Assembly: GCA_036346225.1 (NCBI GenBank)
Contig: JARFIW010001111.1
Span: 62,001 to 126,000 of the forward strand
DNA length: 64,000 nt
From: Platerodrilus igneus
Taxonomy: Eukaryota > Arthropoda > Insecta > Coleoptera > Lycidae
Reading direction: 5' to 3'
The notes beneath the pieces are model-generated. The model saw only the letters and a list, made by a program, of their open reading frames with translations. It made no database searches and was not told where the DNA came from. Shown one piece after another: positions 23,216 to 33,450 of the stretch; positions within the stretch are counted from its first letter, which is position 1, and each line of letters starts with the position of its first letter. A program made the translations under genes and the position numbers.

Positions 23216-23898
23216 GTAAAATGTTTGCGGTGAATGTAAAATGATAATTTAACAAATAACGAATAGCTCTTTGGCAGAGAGATGTGGACTGTATTAAATT
23301 GAAGTGATAATTATACAAACATCTAATAATTAATGTTTTTAACCAAATCAAACCTTTACTAAAACACTCACCTGGTGATTTATGCAGCCATGCCAACGAA
23401 AAAAAACGATGTAACAAATACTACTTTTCTCTTTTGGCGCGTGTAGCGAAGCACATTCCTAACGATAGCGGTGCTCTAAAAACAAGCGGTTGATGTAATT
23501 AATTTGTTCTATGTAGAACGTGTAAAATACCGATGTGGCCAGTTCGAACAACAAATCGATTCTCTATTGGCTTTGTAGATTTTCCAGTCACAACACTGTT
23601 TGCACATGCGAAATAACAACGTTCACCAGTCGCGGCACTTGTTGGTGCGTGCTTCAGTAAACCAAGAAAATTTTACAATACTAAATTTATATATACCACG
23701 GCGAATTTAAATATCAACAAACTCGATGTATTAATAAAATTGGCAGTAAATTTTACAATATAAACGGAACATACCGCCCACCAAAATGCAAGGCATTTTA
23801 AAAGAAAAATAATTATAATGCGGGGGGGGGGCGGAATGACCAAGCGAAAAAAGCGGAAAAAAATATCTACAAAAAACAAAAAAAACAGAATTCTCTTT
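23216..23898. other. Unassigned, possible host promoter region
   Basis: No ORF of note. On the minus strand, ATAAATCACCAG followed by GTGAGTG near 23370 looks like an exon end with a strong splice donor, and the 23410-23650 region upstream of it is less AT-rich with CCAAT-like motifs. A (G)n run of about 10 is at 23822. This could be a non-coding first exon; the evidence is weak. Confidence 0.25.
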
Positions 23899-25019
23899 TC
23901 AACATTGAGAGCAAAGGGCAAAGCTTTGACCCAGTACTAGAAAAGGTTTGACTTGAGTAACTCGACATGAAGGCAGATTGCCCATGGGAGGTTGCAATGC
24001 GACAGGATTGGTCTTACAGCACGTTAGACAGTGACTCAAAATACGACGGATAGATCGCCTTCCAGAAATAATCCAGAAGTGCTGAATGACGAGAAAAAGG
24101 ACCATTTGAGCACCCGCGCGGAAGTATTTTAAATGAACGTAAGTAACATACAGGTCAGTGAATCGACTTTTGCTAGGTAACAAAACGGGAAATTTACGGT
24201 CAGAGGACAAAGGCGCGTGAGCCAGGCGACCTCCGACACGCAAGATTCCATCACGAATAAAAGAGGACAACTTGCAAAAAGGGGATCCAAAACGAATGGC
24301 TTTAAGCTCGATAGCAAAATAAGATTGTTGAGTATACGCAAGCAAAAAAAACAAAGCATTGTGCAACTCAGAAGATGACAAAGGTTCAGAGTACCTTTCG
24401 AGTGGGTGACGTAAATTATGACGAAAACGGAGAATCCAAGCAACAATGCGAGTAATAAATAGAAAGGAAGAGTGATTTTCTAGAATTGATTGAATCCAAG
24501 AAGATGTTACGACAGCGGATAAAACAATAGAGCGTTGTTCAGTGAGAACTTCAGGAATATCTGAAGGCGGAATATATGGATTGTAGTTTTCGAAAGACCC
24601 ATACAAGGTTGGTAAAGCCGCCCACCATAGGGAACATTGCCACAAGTCGGTAGGGAGTAAACCATATGACCCGACATTAGCAGGATTCTCGGTGGAGGGG
24701 ATGTGATGCCAAGAGGCGCGCGACGTGCTTTCCTGAATGTAAGCAACACGATTGGCGACAAAAGTGTCCCACGCTGCGGTGGGGAACGAATCCACGAAAG
24801 TATTATCATGGAGTCAGACCAACAGTAAATTTTATGAAAAGTAAGGTTTGAATCAAAGGTTTTGAGGACAAAGACTAATAATTTGGATGCCAATGTGGCG
24901 GCCAACAATTCAAGACGGGGTAAAGAGATTGTACGAAGGGGTGCGACCTTAGACTTAGCGCACACTAAGCGAACCTCAACGGCGGAAGGAGTAACAAAGC
25001 GAAAATAAACAACAGCACA
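23899..25019 (-). pseudogene. BEL/Pao pol, 3' part (RNase H to integrase zinc region)
   Basis: Reading on the minus strand from the junction at 25019: AVVYFRF continues the RNase H domain interrupted at 46359/40996. Then come PRLELLAATLASKL (Glu), CWSDSMIILSWI (Asp), ENPANVGSYG, and an integrase zinc-binding part with HFWIISGRRSIRRILSHC. This order is characteristic of BEL/Pao elements. A frameshift near 24780 splits the frame into two overlapping ORFs. The element ends at 23899 inside the integrase, before its catalytic core. It is the downstream flank of the Polinton insertion at 25020. Confidence 0.85.
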
Positions 25020-25441
25020 AGTAGTAGTGTTATGGAGAAACTACGACAACCCTTTTTAAAAAGGTGTAAATATCTTGTAAAGGGCATGTGTATTATTGAA
25101 AAGAAAAGTATGTATGTGTGAAGGGTATGTATGTGCAGGTGTGTGTGTGTGTTTGGATTTGTTAGGTCTGAGGATAACTATGGAGAAATTGCGACAGCCC
25201 TTTTTAAAAAGGTGTAAATATCTTGTGAAGGGCATGTGTATTATTGAAAAGAAAAGTATGCGTGTTAAGGGTATGTATGTGCAGGCGTGCGTGTGTGTTC
25301 GTGTAAGAATGTATGGGGGGGGGGGTAATGTTAATGGAGAAGTTGCGACGCCCTTATGATAAAAGTGTAAATATCGATCAGGTAGTTGTTTATTTTTGAA
25401 AAGAAAGGTATGTATTATTATGTGTACGTGTATGCGTGTGG

Positions 25442-25474
<33 letters not shown>

Positions 25475-26100
25475 GCATTGTTTTAGTCTAAGGTAAAATA
25501 TTGTAACGGCCGCGTAAGTTGTGCGAATGTGTTTTTGTTTTAAGAATGCGTTTTTTTTTGTATCGTAGTCGTCGTGGTCGTCACGTGTAATTAGTTTATG
25601 AAAAAAAAAATATAAAGGTGTATGCGTTGTATATTGAATTGTTCGGTAATTGAATTGTTCGGTATAAATGGTTTTATGACGTGTGTGAATTTTTTGCTCC
25701 GAAAATAAAAAAGTCTGCTCTCTAATTCGTATACATTGTATGAATCAATGCATAAACGATGACGAAAGTTTGTCTGGCCCGGACGTATTGGGGTAATAAG
25801 AATCGTTTATTTATAAGAGTTCAATATAAAGGTCAAGTATGTGTAGGCGGCGACTTCTTTGTATGTGAATTTGTAATAATTTAAATAACGCAGAGATTCC
25901 AGATTGTCGGCAAAAATACGGGGTCATGATAATCTTAAAAGGTCGGACACATGCACGACCTTCAAGTAATCTTTTAATAATTAAAAATGTAGCGCTCGAT
26001 ATGTCGTAGGCAATTATGATGAAGAAGAAGAAGGCTGGGAATAACCGCAAGGTTTTTATTACAGGTGTCAATAAAAAAATAGCGTGCTGCGTTTGTATCT
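25020..26100. mobile_element. Polinton (Maverick) right terminal inverted repeat
   Basis: The TIR begins AGTAGTAGTGTTATGGAG at the break in the BEL pol frame; Polinton TIRs typically begin AG. It matches the TIR at 46358-44875 in inverse orientation and the copy at 40997-42465, and it diverges near 26100 after GTGCTGCGTTTGTATC. Three tandem subunits of about 150 bp (25032, 25180, 25335), each opening with GGAGAAxTxCGAC, start it. A (GT)n tract follows at about 25445-25475. The long length and terminal tandem repeats fit the family. This TIR lacks the extra internal duplication of about 350 bp present in the other copies. Confidence 0.75.
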
Positions 26101-26232
26101 GAAAAAATTTTTTTCTCCCCTACTTCGATTAATAGTTTTGTCGTCTTGGTAAAAAGAATATCCAAAATATTTTTCTATTTATTATTGTGTAATTATTCGA
26201 ACTGTAAACATCGTGTGTCGGAAGTGTAAAAA

Positions 26233-27023
26233 ATGTCTCAAGCTTCGGACGAATTAAGAATTCCAGACGCGCTACCTCAACGCGTGCAATTTTAGAACAA
26301 TTGAAAAGTGCTTGCAACGTAGGTCGAAAACGTCACTATGAATCGATGCTGCTAAATCTAAAATGTAATCAGATTGCTTCTAATGCAAAAAGTAAGCGTG
26401 ATAAGGTGATCAGAGGGGCAGGTATTAGTAAAAAGAATGGATCCGGCGATAATACTAGTGCGAAGAACGAGGGTTATGCGAACGACGTCGAAGTCGACGA
26501 TCCTACTGAAAATTTCGATAGATTAACATCAAAAAAGAATGTCAAAAGACGTAGAACGTGGAACAATATCGTGTGGGTCGATTTGAAATCGGCTTTCGCC
26601 AGCAGGATACGTTCGAGTGCTGTGGTCAATTTATATCACATAGATCCCATGCAATTTTTAGAAGATGCATTCGCTTTAATAGAGCGACGTTTGAGAAAAT
26701 GTTTGAGAAAATTCGGCTCTCTTAAAATTAATTTCGTGTTTAACAGTGAATACGTAAAGCCCAACGGATCAACATCATCATCTTCAGAAGCCGTGGATAC
26801 ATCGTTATCGTCATCATCGTCATCGCTCAGACATTTTACTACTAAAAATTATAAAATTTTAAAAATTGAAGACTTTCAAACTCAAGTTAAACCAGAAGCC
26901 ATTCAGGAATTGAACAATAAACTGGGCGAATATACCGAAAAGCAAAGCGGTTTAGCTCTTTCGAGAATATTAAATTTAGGCGTCAATATAAATCATGCAG
27001 GAACATATAGTAGGCATTCTTAA
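26233..27023 (+). pseudogene. Polinton PolB-associated N-terminal protein, truncated
   Basis: First ORF inward from the TIR. A 240-residue frame (26301-27023, continuing upstream without an ATG) begins LKSACNVGRKRHYESML, has a basic linker, a WVDLKSAFASRIRS segment, a Ser-rich run, and ends ALSRILNLGVNINHAGTY. The last segment resembles the stretch that precedes the DNA polymerase B domain in insect Polinton and adintovirus-like proteins. Here the frame stops right there. The nearest ATG (26233) is in another frame, so a frameshift between about 26250 and 26285 is likely. Composition is less AT-rich than the surroundings. Function by analogy only: a replication protein remnant. Confidence 0.5.
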
Positions 27024-27094
27024 GGAAGGGGGGTAAGAAAATTGTCTACGAGATGATGTTTGTTTTTAATCATATATGTTTGTAGTATAGAAGA

Positions 27095-27367
27095 ATGTTG
27101 ACGGTCGAGGATCTTACGAAATTACCGCTCGAGTATATCGAGAGGCATGCAAGTAATGACGTCGCCAGAAATTTCGATAAATTACCGGAGTATTTGCAAA
27201 AACAATTATGGATGCATCGCTATTGTTTAGCGCATGGCTTACAATCGTCGTCGCATGCAGATCAGATAGATGGATTTCCTCTGCAAATAAAATCGTGTCC
27301 TGAATGCGCATGTTCTACCCCATATGTACGCGCACACACAGCGCAGCCCTGCAATAAAAACCTATAA
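27095..27367 (+). CDS. Unrecognised Polinton ORF, 90 residues
   Basis: An ATG-started frame begins MLTVEDLTKLPLEYIERHA, has YLQKQLWMHRYCLAHGL in the middle and a Cys-rich tail (SCPECACSTP). Its family is not recognised. It lies 71 bp after the previous ORF on the same strand and ends 28 bp before the next, in a compact viral-like arrangement. The two Cys pairs may bind metal. It may equally be the 5' part of a larger gene split by a frameshift from the next ORF. Confidence 0.5.
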   Translation: MLTVEDLTKLPLEYIERHASNDVARNFDKLPEYLQKQLWMHRYCLAHGLQSSSHADQIDGFPLQIKSCPECACSTPYVRAHTAQPCNKNL

Positions 27368-27395
27368 ATGCAATTAAAAATGCTCATTGTTCGAA

Positions 27396-28055
27396 ATGAC
27401 TCTTAAAGGACCGCCCGCAGCCGTCGCTGCATATCTCGCCTACTCTTTAATATGTAATAATTACCTATACATATTTAAACCCAGCGTGCCCTCCTGGCAA
27501 AGAAATCCGGTTCTCGTAGATCCTCCGAATGCATTCGTATGTTTCGAGGTTGTTGAAAATAAAGACGTTTTGGCATTGTCGAAGTCTGAGTCGTCACAAC
27601 AAATAAGATGCTCTCGCTCTAAAGATTGGAAACGTATGGAATTAATTACCATGCAGCTGCAACAGCAATGGCAGCAGCAACAGAACCATTCGGAAGAGGT
27701 TCCCTTATCGCAATCATCAGAGACGTCGTCGTCGTCGTCCGCGGTATCGAGAGACCTTTTAATTTATAAAAGTTATCTAGGAGGTGGACGCCTTCAACGA
27801 CGAGAAATAGAAAACGTAGATGGAGCCGGCGACGGCGCGGACGGCAACGACAACGGCGACGAATGGTTGAACAATGGATGTGCGGGCGATTGTGTCGGAG
27901 ACGGAGTTGGCATTGATCCGTTTCTGATGTTTAAAATAAGATTTAAATATAATAGCAGTTCTACGGAGACCGAATCGTACGTCATGCCATGGAATCATAA
28001 ACGATTCGCCTTCGAAAAAGAAAGAAAGAGCGAGAAAAAAAGATCGAGAATTTGA
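27396..28055 (+). CDS. Unrecognised Polinton ORF with Gln-, Ser- and Asp-rich segments
   Basis: The ATG at 27396 gives about 219 residues. The first 60 look globular (MTLKGPPAAVAAYLAYSLI, then PSWQRNPVLVDPPNAFVCFE). A Gln-rich run, a Ser run and a Gly/Asp-rich acidic region follow, and the C-terminus is basic (KERKSEKKRSR). No family is recognised. The frame is open upstream to 27379 without another ATG. The repeats CGTCGTCGTCGTC and GACGGCG suggest slippage-expanded low-complexity regions. An acidic then basic tail is common in DNA- or capsid-associated proteins, but that is only an inference. Confidence 0.5.
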   Translation: MTLKGPPAAVAAYLAYSLICNNYLYIFKPSVPSWQRNPVLVDPPNAFVCFEVVENKDVLALSKSESSQQIRCSRSKDWKRMELITMQLQQQWQQQQNHSEEVPLSQSSETSSSSSAVSRDLLIYKSYLGGGRLQRREIENVDGAGDGADGNDNGDEWLNNGCAGDCVGDGVGIDPFLMFKIRFKYNSSSTETESYVMPWNHKRFAFEKERKSEKKRSRI

Positions 28056-28295
28056 TAGTTCAGATGGTGTATGGACGTATTTAGAACACATCGTACTTAT
28101 GCAATTAATAGGAGAGTGGGTATACTACATCAATTACAAATATAAAAATAAACTATGCGCGCCTGAGCAACATCGTTTGCGCTCGAACGAAGACCTACGC
28201 ATGCAAAATAATTTTCAGTTCTAACCGGGCGGTATCTTCGTTCAGGGTGTGTGTGTCTGTGCGTGTGAAATTTTGCACTTAATTAAATAGCAATT
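28056..28295 (+). other. Spacer between Polinton ORFs
   Basis: 240 bp without an ORF. It includes a GTGTGTGTG-rich stretch at 28248-28266 and presumably holds the promoter or leader of the next ORF. Confidence 0.4.
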
Positions 28296-29420
28296 ATGGT
28301 GAAGTATATTTAAGACGAAAATAATCATACAAACGATAGTGGTTACGACAGTCAAGTATTTTTAAATAACGATGATAATGACGTAATTTCGTCATCATCA
28401 TCATCATCTACGTGTGCAGTATCTGGATCGCCGCCGCAAGTTTTCTCAGGTATTCATGTCTACAATAACGATCAGGTGATAGATCCCCTGATATGTAGCA
28501 CCGAATACCGATTGAATTCCTCCAAGAAGAATGCGCAATGGTGCGCTCACGGCCATACGATCGAAGTGGGCTTAACCAAACGAAAGAGCAATATGGATTT
28601 TAGCCCTGTTATCAGACTTATATGCCCCAACAGATTTTGTAAAGAAGGCGAATTGCAAATGAACGAAAACGAGTGGAAAGATTTGTCGTCTATCAATATC
28701 GAACATAAATTTAGAAAATTTTTTTCCAACCGCTCGGATACTGCCAAGGTTGCATATGCAGTCGCTACCGCCGCCTCCGTAGTCGCAGACGTATGGCACT
28801 GGAGGCGTGAAATGCATCAGACGATCGACGGATACTTGGAAGTGGAATTTAAAGACGAATACGAGTCTATTCATAGAGTCGAGGTGCAAAAAACTGCTGC
28901 GGCTCTCGCCGCATTAGAATCAACAACAACAGGCTTCGAATACAATGTTGCGCGAATTTCTCTCTCCCGCGAAGAATTTGCAAAAGTGTTTACTCTAGCG
29001 CCGCTTATAATGCTCAAATTAGAAATATTGAAAGGACAAGATTTTCAAGAGTTCTACGATAGAAATATAGAGTGCGTCGCCACTTGCCTTCCCGAAGAGT
29101 TCGGTGCTTACGCGTATAACAGGTGCAAAAGCAGCAGCGGCGACGGCGACGATGAAGGTGAAGGCGGGCCCCTCCCCGCGGATGCTGGACTTTATTCGAA
29201 CATGCAGGATCAAATCTTATATCGAGTCGAGATGATAAGCGAATACGTATTTGGAAATCCATCCCTAAGTGCCCTAAACGTTCTTTACGATACCAACAGA
29301 CTTGGCTTGTTAGAAATCACGCACCATTTCCCTCACAAAATTGTCGATGACGTATTATGTTTATATCAAAAGAATTTAAATGTCGAAATGAAACCTTTGT
29401 ATTTTAAAGATAGTTTATGA
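28296..29420 (+). pseudogene. Unrecognised Polinton ORF, about 370 residues, one early stop
   Basis: An ATG at 28296 is followed by TAA at 28311, after which the same frame stays open to 29420. It has an acidic Asn/Asp/Ser-rich leader, then CSTEYRLNSSKKNAQW, HTIEVGLTKRKSN, VIRLICPNRFCKEGELQ and NENEWKDLSS. A long helical region and EEFAKVFTLAPLIMLKLEI follow, and the end is NRLGLLEITHHFPHKIVDDV. The EVGLTKR / EW pattern recalls uncharacterised proteins of insect Polinton-like elements, but I cannot assign a function. AATAAA lies about 20 bp after the stop. The open length after one stop suggests a recent loss or a start further downstream. Confidence 0.5.
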
Positions 29421-29458
29421 TCCTTTTTTTTGTAAATAAAATTTATTCTGTATGCAGT

Positions 29459-29463
<5 letters not shown>

Positions 29464-29502
<39 letters not shown>
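29464..29502. repeat. (TA)n microsatellite ending the Polinton segment
   Basis: About 19 TA units; sequence beyond it is unrelated to the Polinton ORFs. Confidence 0.95.
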
Positions 29503-29505
<3 letters not shown>

Positions 29506-29694
29506 AATTGTTACGTTATTGCAGGAGAGATGTTAGTCAATGTTGGTACACAGGGGTGAAGGGTCGCTCTCTGTCCAGGACCATCGGCAGCCGGAAATCC
29601 CAGGCTTCGAGAAAAAGCATTACGCAGAATTTGTACTCTTCGATCTGGACCATCGGCAGCCGGAAATCCAGATTAATGAAGGGCACATTTGTTT

Positions 29695-29734
<40 letters not shown>

Positions 29735-29870
29735 TGTTTACGCTCGTGTTTGTGTGGTTGTGTGTGTTCGTTTTCCAAAAGATTAATTTCTTTTATGCAT
29801 GTTTGAATGGTACAGGTTACAGTCGGGTGGAAATAAATACTTCAATTTGACATTTTGTTGCCTCAATTAC
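29503..29870. repeat. Short direct repeat and (GT)n tract
   Basis: GACCATCGGCAGCCGGAAAT occurs twice, near 29580 and 29649, about 69 bp apart. A (GT)n tract lies at about 29698-29732. ORFs across it are low-complexity artefacts. It may be the target or 3' flank of the LINE. Confidence 0.7.
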
Positions 29871-31490
29871 TGTTACTTTTTGATTTCTTACAGTGGTGTT
29901 AGCGTAAAAAGTTCCTATTCTACTACTTATCCTAAAACTTAGCCTAACTTAATACTAATGTTAGTCCTTATTGCTAGAGACATAATTGGTCGGTAGGTTT
30001 TGATTGGGTTTGAGTACCTTCTTCGGTCTTCGAGAGCTATTGTTCTCGGAATTTCCAGAAGACGGACTCTGGCGTCGGGGGTGCAGCCCCCGGGATCCTA
30101 GTGCAGTTGTTCCTTGGTGTCTCAGTTTGGTATGTACTATTGCGTGCCGTTTTTAAGAGGCCTGTTCAAGGTAGCGGTTGTGTAATACTTGCGTAGTCTT
30201 TTGAGTCAGTGCGTTTAGGTATGGGAAGATTTGTTCGTTCCATATCATTTCGTTGATAGGGATGTCTTGTAGTTTTGTTCTGTATCCGTGTAGTTCCTGG
30301 GTAAGGTCTACGCACTCAAACACAACGTGCTCGAGCGTACCAACCTCTCCGCATGTACAGGTGTCGTTTTGTGCTAAGTGCATACGGTCCCGATAGGTCG
30401 GATACGGGCCGTGGCCAGTGAGGAAGTGGATCAGTCCTCTGCTAGGTATGAGATGTTTGTTTGTTAGTCTTTGTGTTATGTTAAGAATGACAGCGTACAC
30501 CCTTCTACCAGTATCGCTGCCGTCCCATCTAGCTTGCCATTCCGCGATTATACTTTCTTTTATCCCTTTTTTGGTGGTTGGGGGATTTTCGGTTTTTAAA
30601 AGTTGTTTTAATTTATTTTGGTCGTTGTTTGTTAAATGATATATTGCTGCTCTTTGCTTGGTTATTAGGTCGAGTGGCATTGTTCCGATTAGCACATGGA
30701 GAGCGTCATGTGCCGTTGTTCTATATGCCCCTGTCATTCTTAGGATTATGCTTCTTTGGGTTGACAATAGTTTTTGTTTTACCTTGATTATGTTTAGGCG
30801 GTGGCCCCAAGCGCTCGCAGCATATGAAACCATTGCCGCGAGCAAGCTGTTGAGGTATAGCCTCACACAGGCAAGGGGGATTTTGTAATGCCGTTGCGCC
30901 AGTGTTGCGATGTTTTGCATGACCTTTGTTGCATTATTGCACACGGTTGTTATATGCTCAGTAAAATTTAATTTCTCGTCTAGAATTATACCTAAGTATT
31001 TGTATGAAGGGGATCTCCTGATGTTGACTCCTTCTAGTTTAATTATGGGATCACGCTTTAGTGCTCCTTTTATAAGCATATACTTGGTTTTGTTGAGTGC
31101 AATACTCACCTTGTTTGCTCTGCACCAGTTCTGGACTTCATTCAGGGCATTGCTTGATTTGTTCTCGAGTTCACTTCTGGAGTTACCTTCGACCAACAGT
31201 AAGATATCGTCGGCGTATGCTATCGTCGTCGAAACCTCCCTGATGGTATCCAGCTTTTCCAAAAGTTCCTCAATTACAATGTTCCAGAGAAGTGGACCAA
31301 GGACCGAGCCCTGTGGACAGCCCCTGTTTATATGTTTTGTTATTCGAGTTGTACCGTCCAGGGTTACGTATCTGTCCCTACAGTAGCTCCTGAGGGAGTG
31401 ATAAAGTTGGGATGGGCAGTGTATGGTACTGAGTCGTGCAAAAAGGGAGGGCCACCAAAGATTATTAAAGGCTCCCTCTATGTCAACCAT
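29871..31490 (-). mobile_element. R1-clade LINE, 5'-truncated
   Basis: A minus-strand LINE with a 445-residue coding end and a 3' UTR of about 280 bp. No poly(A) tail is evident at its lower-coordinate end, as is common in R1-type elements; the exact 3' boundary is uncertain. The 5' end stops at RT motif A and is followed by an inverted piece of the same element. Confidence 0.75.
30153..31490 (-). CDS. Reverse transcriptase of an R1-clade LINE (ORF2 C-terminal part)
   Basis: The 445-residue open frame starts MVDIEGAFNNLWW (RT motif A with the catalytic Asp), then GCPQGSVLGPLLWN (motif B) and TIAYADDILLL (motif C, YADD). A thumb and connector follow (KYLGIILD; VSYAASAWG), with a C-terminal CCHC zinc motif, CTCGEVGTLEHVVFEC. 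These features and their order are those of the R1/TRAS/SART group. The endonuclease and N-terminal RT part (normally several hundred residues) are absent. The frame is uninterrupted, so the copy is fairly young. R1-clade elements often choose specific repeats as targets; the nearby GT and TA tracts are worth noting. Confidence 0.85.
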   Translation of the reverse strand: MVDIEGAFNNLWWPSLFARLSTIHCPSQLYHSLRSYCRDRYVTLDGTTRITKHINRGCPQGSVLGPLLWNIVIEELLEKLDTIREVSTTIAYADDILLLVEGNSRSELENKSSNALNEVQNWCRANKVSIALNKTKYMLIKGALKRDPIIKLEGVNIRRSPSYKYLGIILDEKLNFTEHITTVCNNATKVMQNIATLAQRHYKIPLACVRLYLNSLLAAMVSYAASAWGHRLNIIKVKQKLLSTQRSIILRMTGAYRTTAHDALHVLIGTMPLDLITKQRAAIYHLTNNDQNKLKQLLKTENPPTTKKGIKESIIAEWQARWDGSDTGRRVYAVILNITQRLTNKHLIPSRGLIHFLTGHGPYPTYRDRMHLAQNDTCTCGEVGTLEHVVFECVDLTQELHGYRTKLQDIPINEMIWNEQIFPYLNALTQKTTQVLHNRYLEQAS

Positions 31491-31677
31491 TAATAATCTT
31501 TGGTGGCGGCAAAGAGCAGCAATATATCATTTAACAAACAACGACCAAAATAAATTAAAACAACTTTTAAAAACCGAAAATCCCCCAACCACCAAAAAAG
31601 GGATAAAAGAAAGTATAATCGCGGAATGGCAAGCTAGATGGGACGGCAGCGATACTGGTAGAAGGGTGTACGCTGTC
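31486..31677 (+). mobile_element. Inverted 5' piece of the same LINE
   Basis: This plus-strand segment encodes RAAIYHLTNNDQNKLKQ to RRVYAV and is the reverse complement of 30486-30664. At the switch point AATAATCTTTGGTGG (31487-31501) repeats, inverted, a sequence at 31453-31467. A 5' inversion with microhomology is the signature of twin priming during LINE insertion. Confidence 0.8.
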
Positions 31678-31716
31678 AAAATTGACGAAGCAGACAACGT
31701 CTGCATAAACTTCAAG

Positions 31717-31718
<2 letters not shown>

Positions 31719-31753
<35 letters not shown>
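31719..31753. repeat. (TA)n microsatellite
   Basis: Lies between the LINE-side junction and LTR-like unit Y; mirrored at 55685-55717. Confidence 0.95.
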
Positions 31754-31754
<1 letters not shown>

Positions 31755-31756
<2 letters not shown>

Positions 31757-33448
31757 CTGTGATATAGCCTTTTGGGATTGTAAGCCCCTACGATGGGTGT
31801 CATAAATTGCTGTAATATTTTTATTGCTATGATATTTACTTTAGGATTTTACCTTGACTAGTTCACTGAATAAATCTTATTTTAACATTTAAAGCAGTTG
31901 TAGAACACACAATATAATAATTAATAATATGTACAATGCTGCGTAAACTCAAAATTTTCCCTTGTATAAAATATTTACATTTGCCAAATTTATACTTTCC
32001 TGAAAGTCAGCAAAAATATCTTTTAATTACTCTCAAGTACCTTCGTATGTTCCAAGATCCTTTTCCCTGTTTTCGTATTTTTCAAGTAACCTTTTTGATG
32101 ACTCTTACAAATACACAATGTATAGCAAATATTAAATTTGAAACAGTTTTTCAATAATAAAATGTTTAAAAATCGCTAACCTGGAATGGTTACTAGAGTT
32201 CTCTCATGGTCTGTGGCCTGCATCCCTTGTTGTGTCCGCCAAAATTATCCGCTTTTGATTTCTGGTATTTTTAGATTTGCGTTAAGGCTTAGATCTCGAC
32301 ATGAACATCGTCTCAACAAAAATCGTCTCCACAAAATGGCATCAACAAAATGCCGTTTCAATAAAATGGCATCAACAAGAAGCCTCCAACAGAAGCCGTC
32401 CCAATACAAGAAACTTCCAATAAAAAACGTCCCAATAAAAGAAGCCTCTAATAAAAACCGTCCCAATAAAAGAATCACTTCCAATAAAAACCGTCCCTGT
32501 TTTGTTAAATATTAGAAATAAATTTAATTAATTGTTTAACTTACTTCAATTTGTAGATCGGCTTATTTTTCGTCGCACAAATTTTTGCACTTCAAATTTC
32601 ATTTATACTGAATTTTATTTCACTAATTAATTACGTAACTTTTTACGGCACTCGAGCATAGTTGGTGCTCGGTTAAATATGAACTACATGTTATTCATTT
32701 TTTATTGTATTTATAAGTTCTTCCCACCAATAGTTTTCATTGGCGTGTTTATAATCAAGGTATGTACTTTGCCTTATCTGGCAGAACTAGGAATTTTCAC
32801 AAATTCCCTGGTTTAATTCTTCGACGAAATGCTTTTTCAGTCACGTAAGCGTTTTGCTAAATTACAGTATTTTGTTAGGATTTCCAATTATGGCTTTTAT
32901 CAAGTCACGTATTTAATGTTTGTCAATTGAAAGTCCAAGATGTATCATATCATTGAACCGCTTGGTGTTTATTTGTTTGTTACAGAATGTTGGTTTTCTG
33001 AACAAATGTGTTCTTTCTAGTCACGTAACGATTTTCTAATAATGGCGTATTAAGATGCGTTTGCATAATAATTACGTTGATATTTTCGACGCAATTATTA
33101 AATATTTGGAGTGCCAATTTATCTATGTTTCCCGATAATTTATTTTGATGCAATTAGTTGCTTCTAAAATCTTATCTTTACTCGAAAATTATACTAAAAC
33201 ATATTTATACGACGCACACATTACTATTCTAATTAAATGGTATCGGATTATTACTAAAAGAGCTTTTTTCTCATGCATTTAATCACATATCTTTTATATA
33301 CAGTGTTCTCGCAAATGACTTTTTGTAGAATAGTCGATTTACTCCTATAATCGATGGAATTATTTGATTTCCTTAAAGTAAAAGTTATTTATATTTATCC
33401 TACGATTTCTATGACTTAATCTACCCTTAAACTACCCTCTTATCATAG

Positions 33449-33450
<2 letters not shown>
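31755..33450 (+). mobile_element. LTR-like unit, family Y (left copy)
   Basis: A 1.7-kb unit starting TGCTGTGATATAGCC and ending TATCATAGCA, flanked on both sides by TA tracts. Its ends form a short inverted repeat (TTGCTGTGATA / TTGCTATGATA) and obey TG..CA. It has no long real ORF. The first 80 bp share CCCTACG...GTCATAAATTGCT with the start of unit Z1 and, more weakly, unit X. Best read as a solo LTR; a TA-targeting non-autonomous DNA transposon is the alternative. Confidence 0.5.
32310..32505 (+). repeat. Minisatellite, AATAAAAnCCGTCCC-type
   Basis: Degenerate units of 14-30 bp built from AAAAACCGTCCCAATAAAAG, GAAGCCTC and AAAATGGCATCAACA blocks. They create open frames on both strands (109 and 79 residues) that are almost surely not genes. 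Mirrored at 54935-55130. Confidence 0.8.

Noticed and set aside
25056..25478. 140-residue Thr-His-rich ORF on the minus strand (and similar ones at 41237-41473 and 45876-46172)
   Set aside because: It is created by (GT)n/(AC)n and the tandem subunits of the Polinton TIR; length changes with repeat number between copies.
26301..26301. TTG as the true start of the first Polinton ORF
   Set aside because: The frame and its conserved-looking sequence continue upstream of it; an ATG in another frame at 26233 suggests a frameshift instead.
28547..28889. Antisense ORFs of 66 and 105 residues over the last Polinton ORF
   Set aside because: Shadows of the longer plus-strand frame with less biased composition.
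32186..32515. 109-residue Asn/Lys-rich ORF and its antisense 79-residue partner (also at 54925-55254)
   Set aside because: A frame through a minisatellite, open on both strands, without start context or homology; identical in both arms only because the arms are copies.
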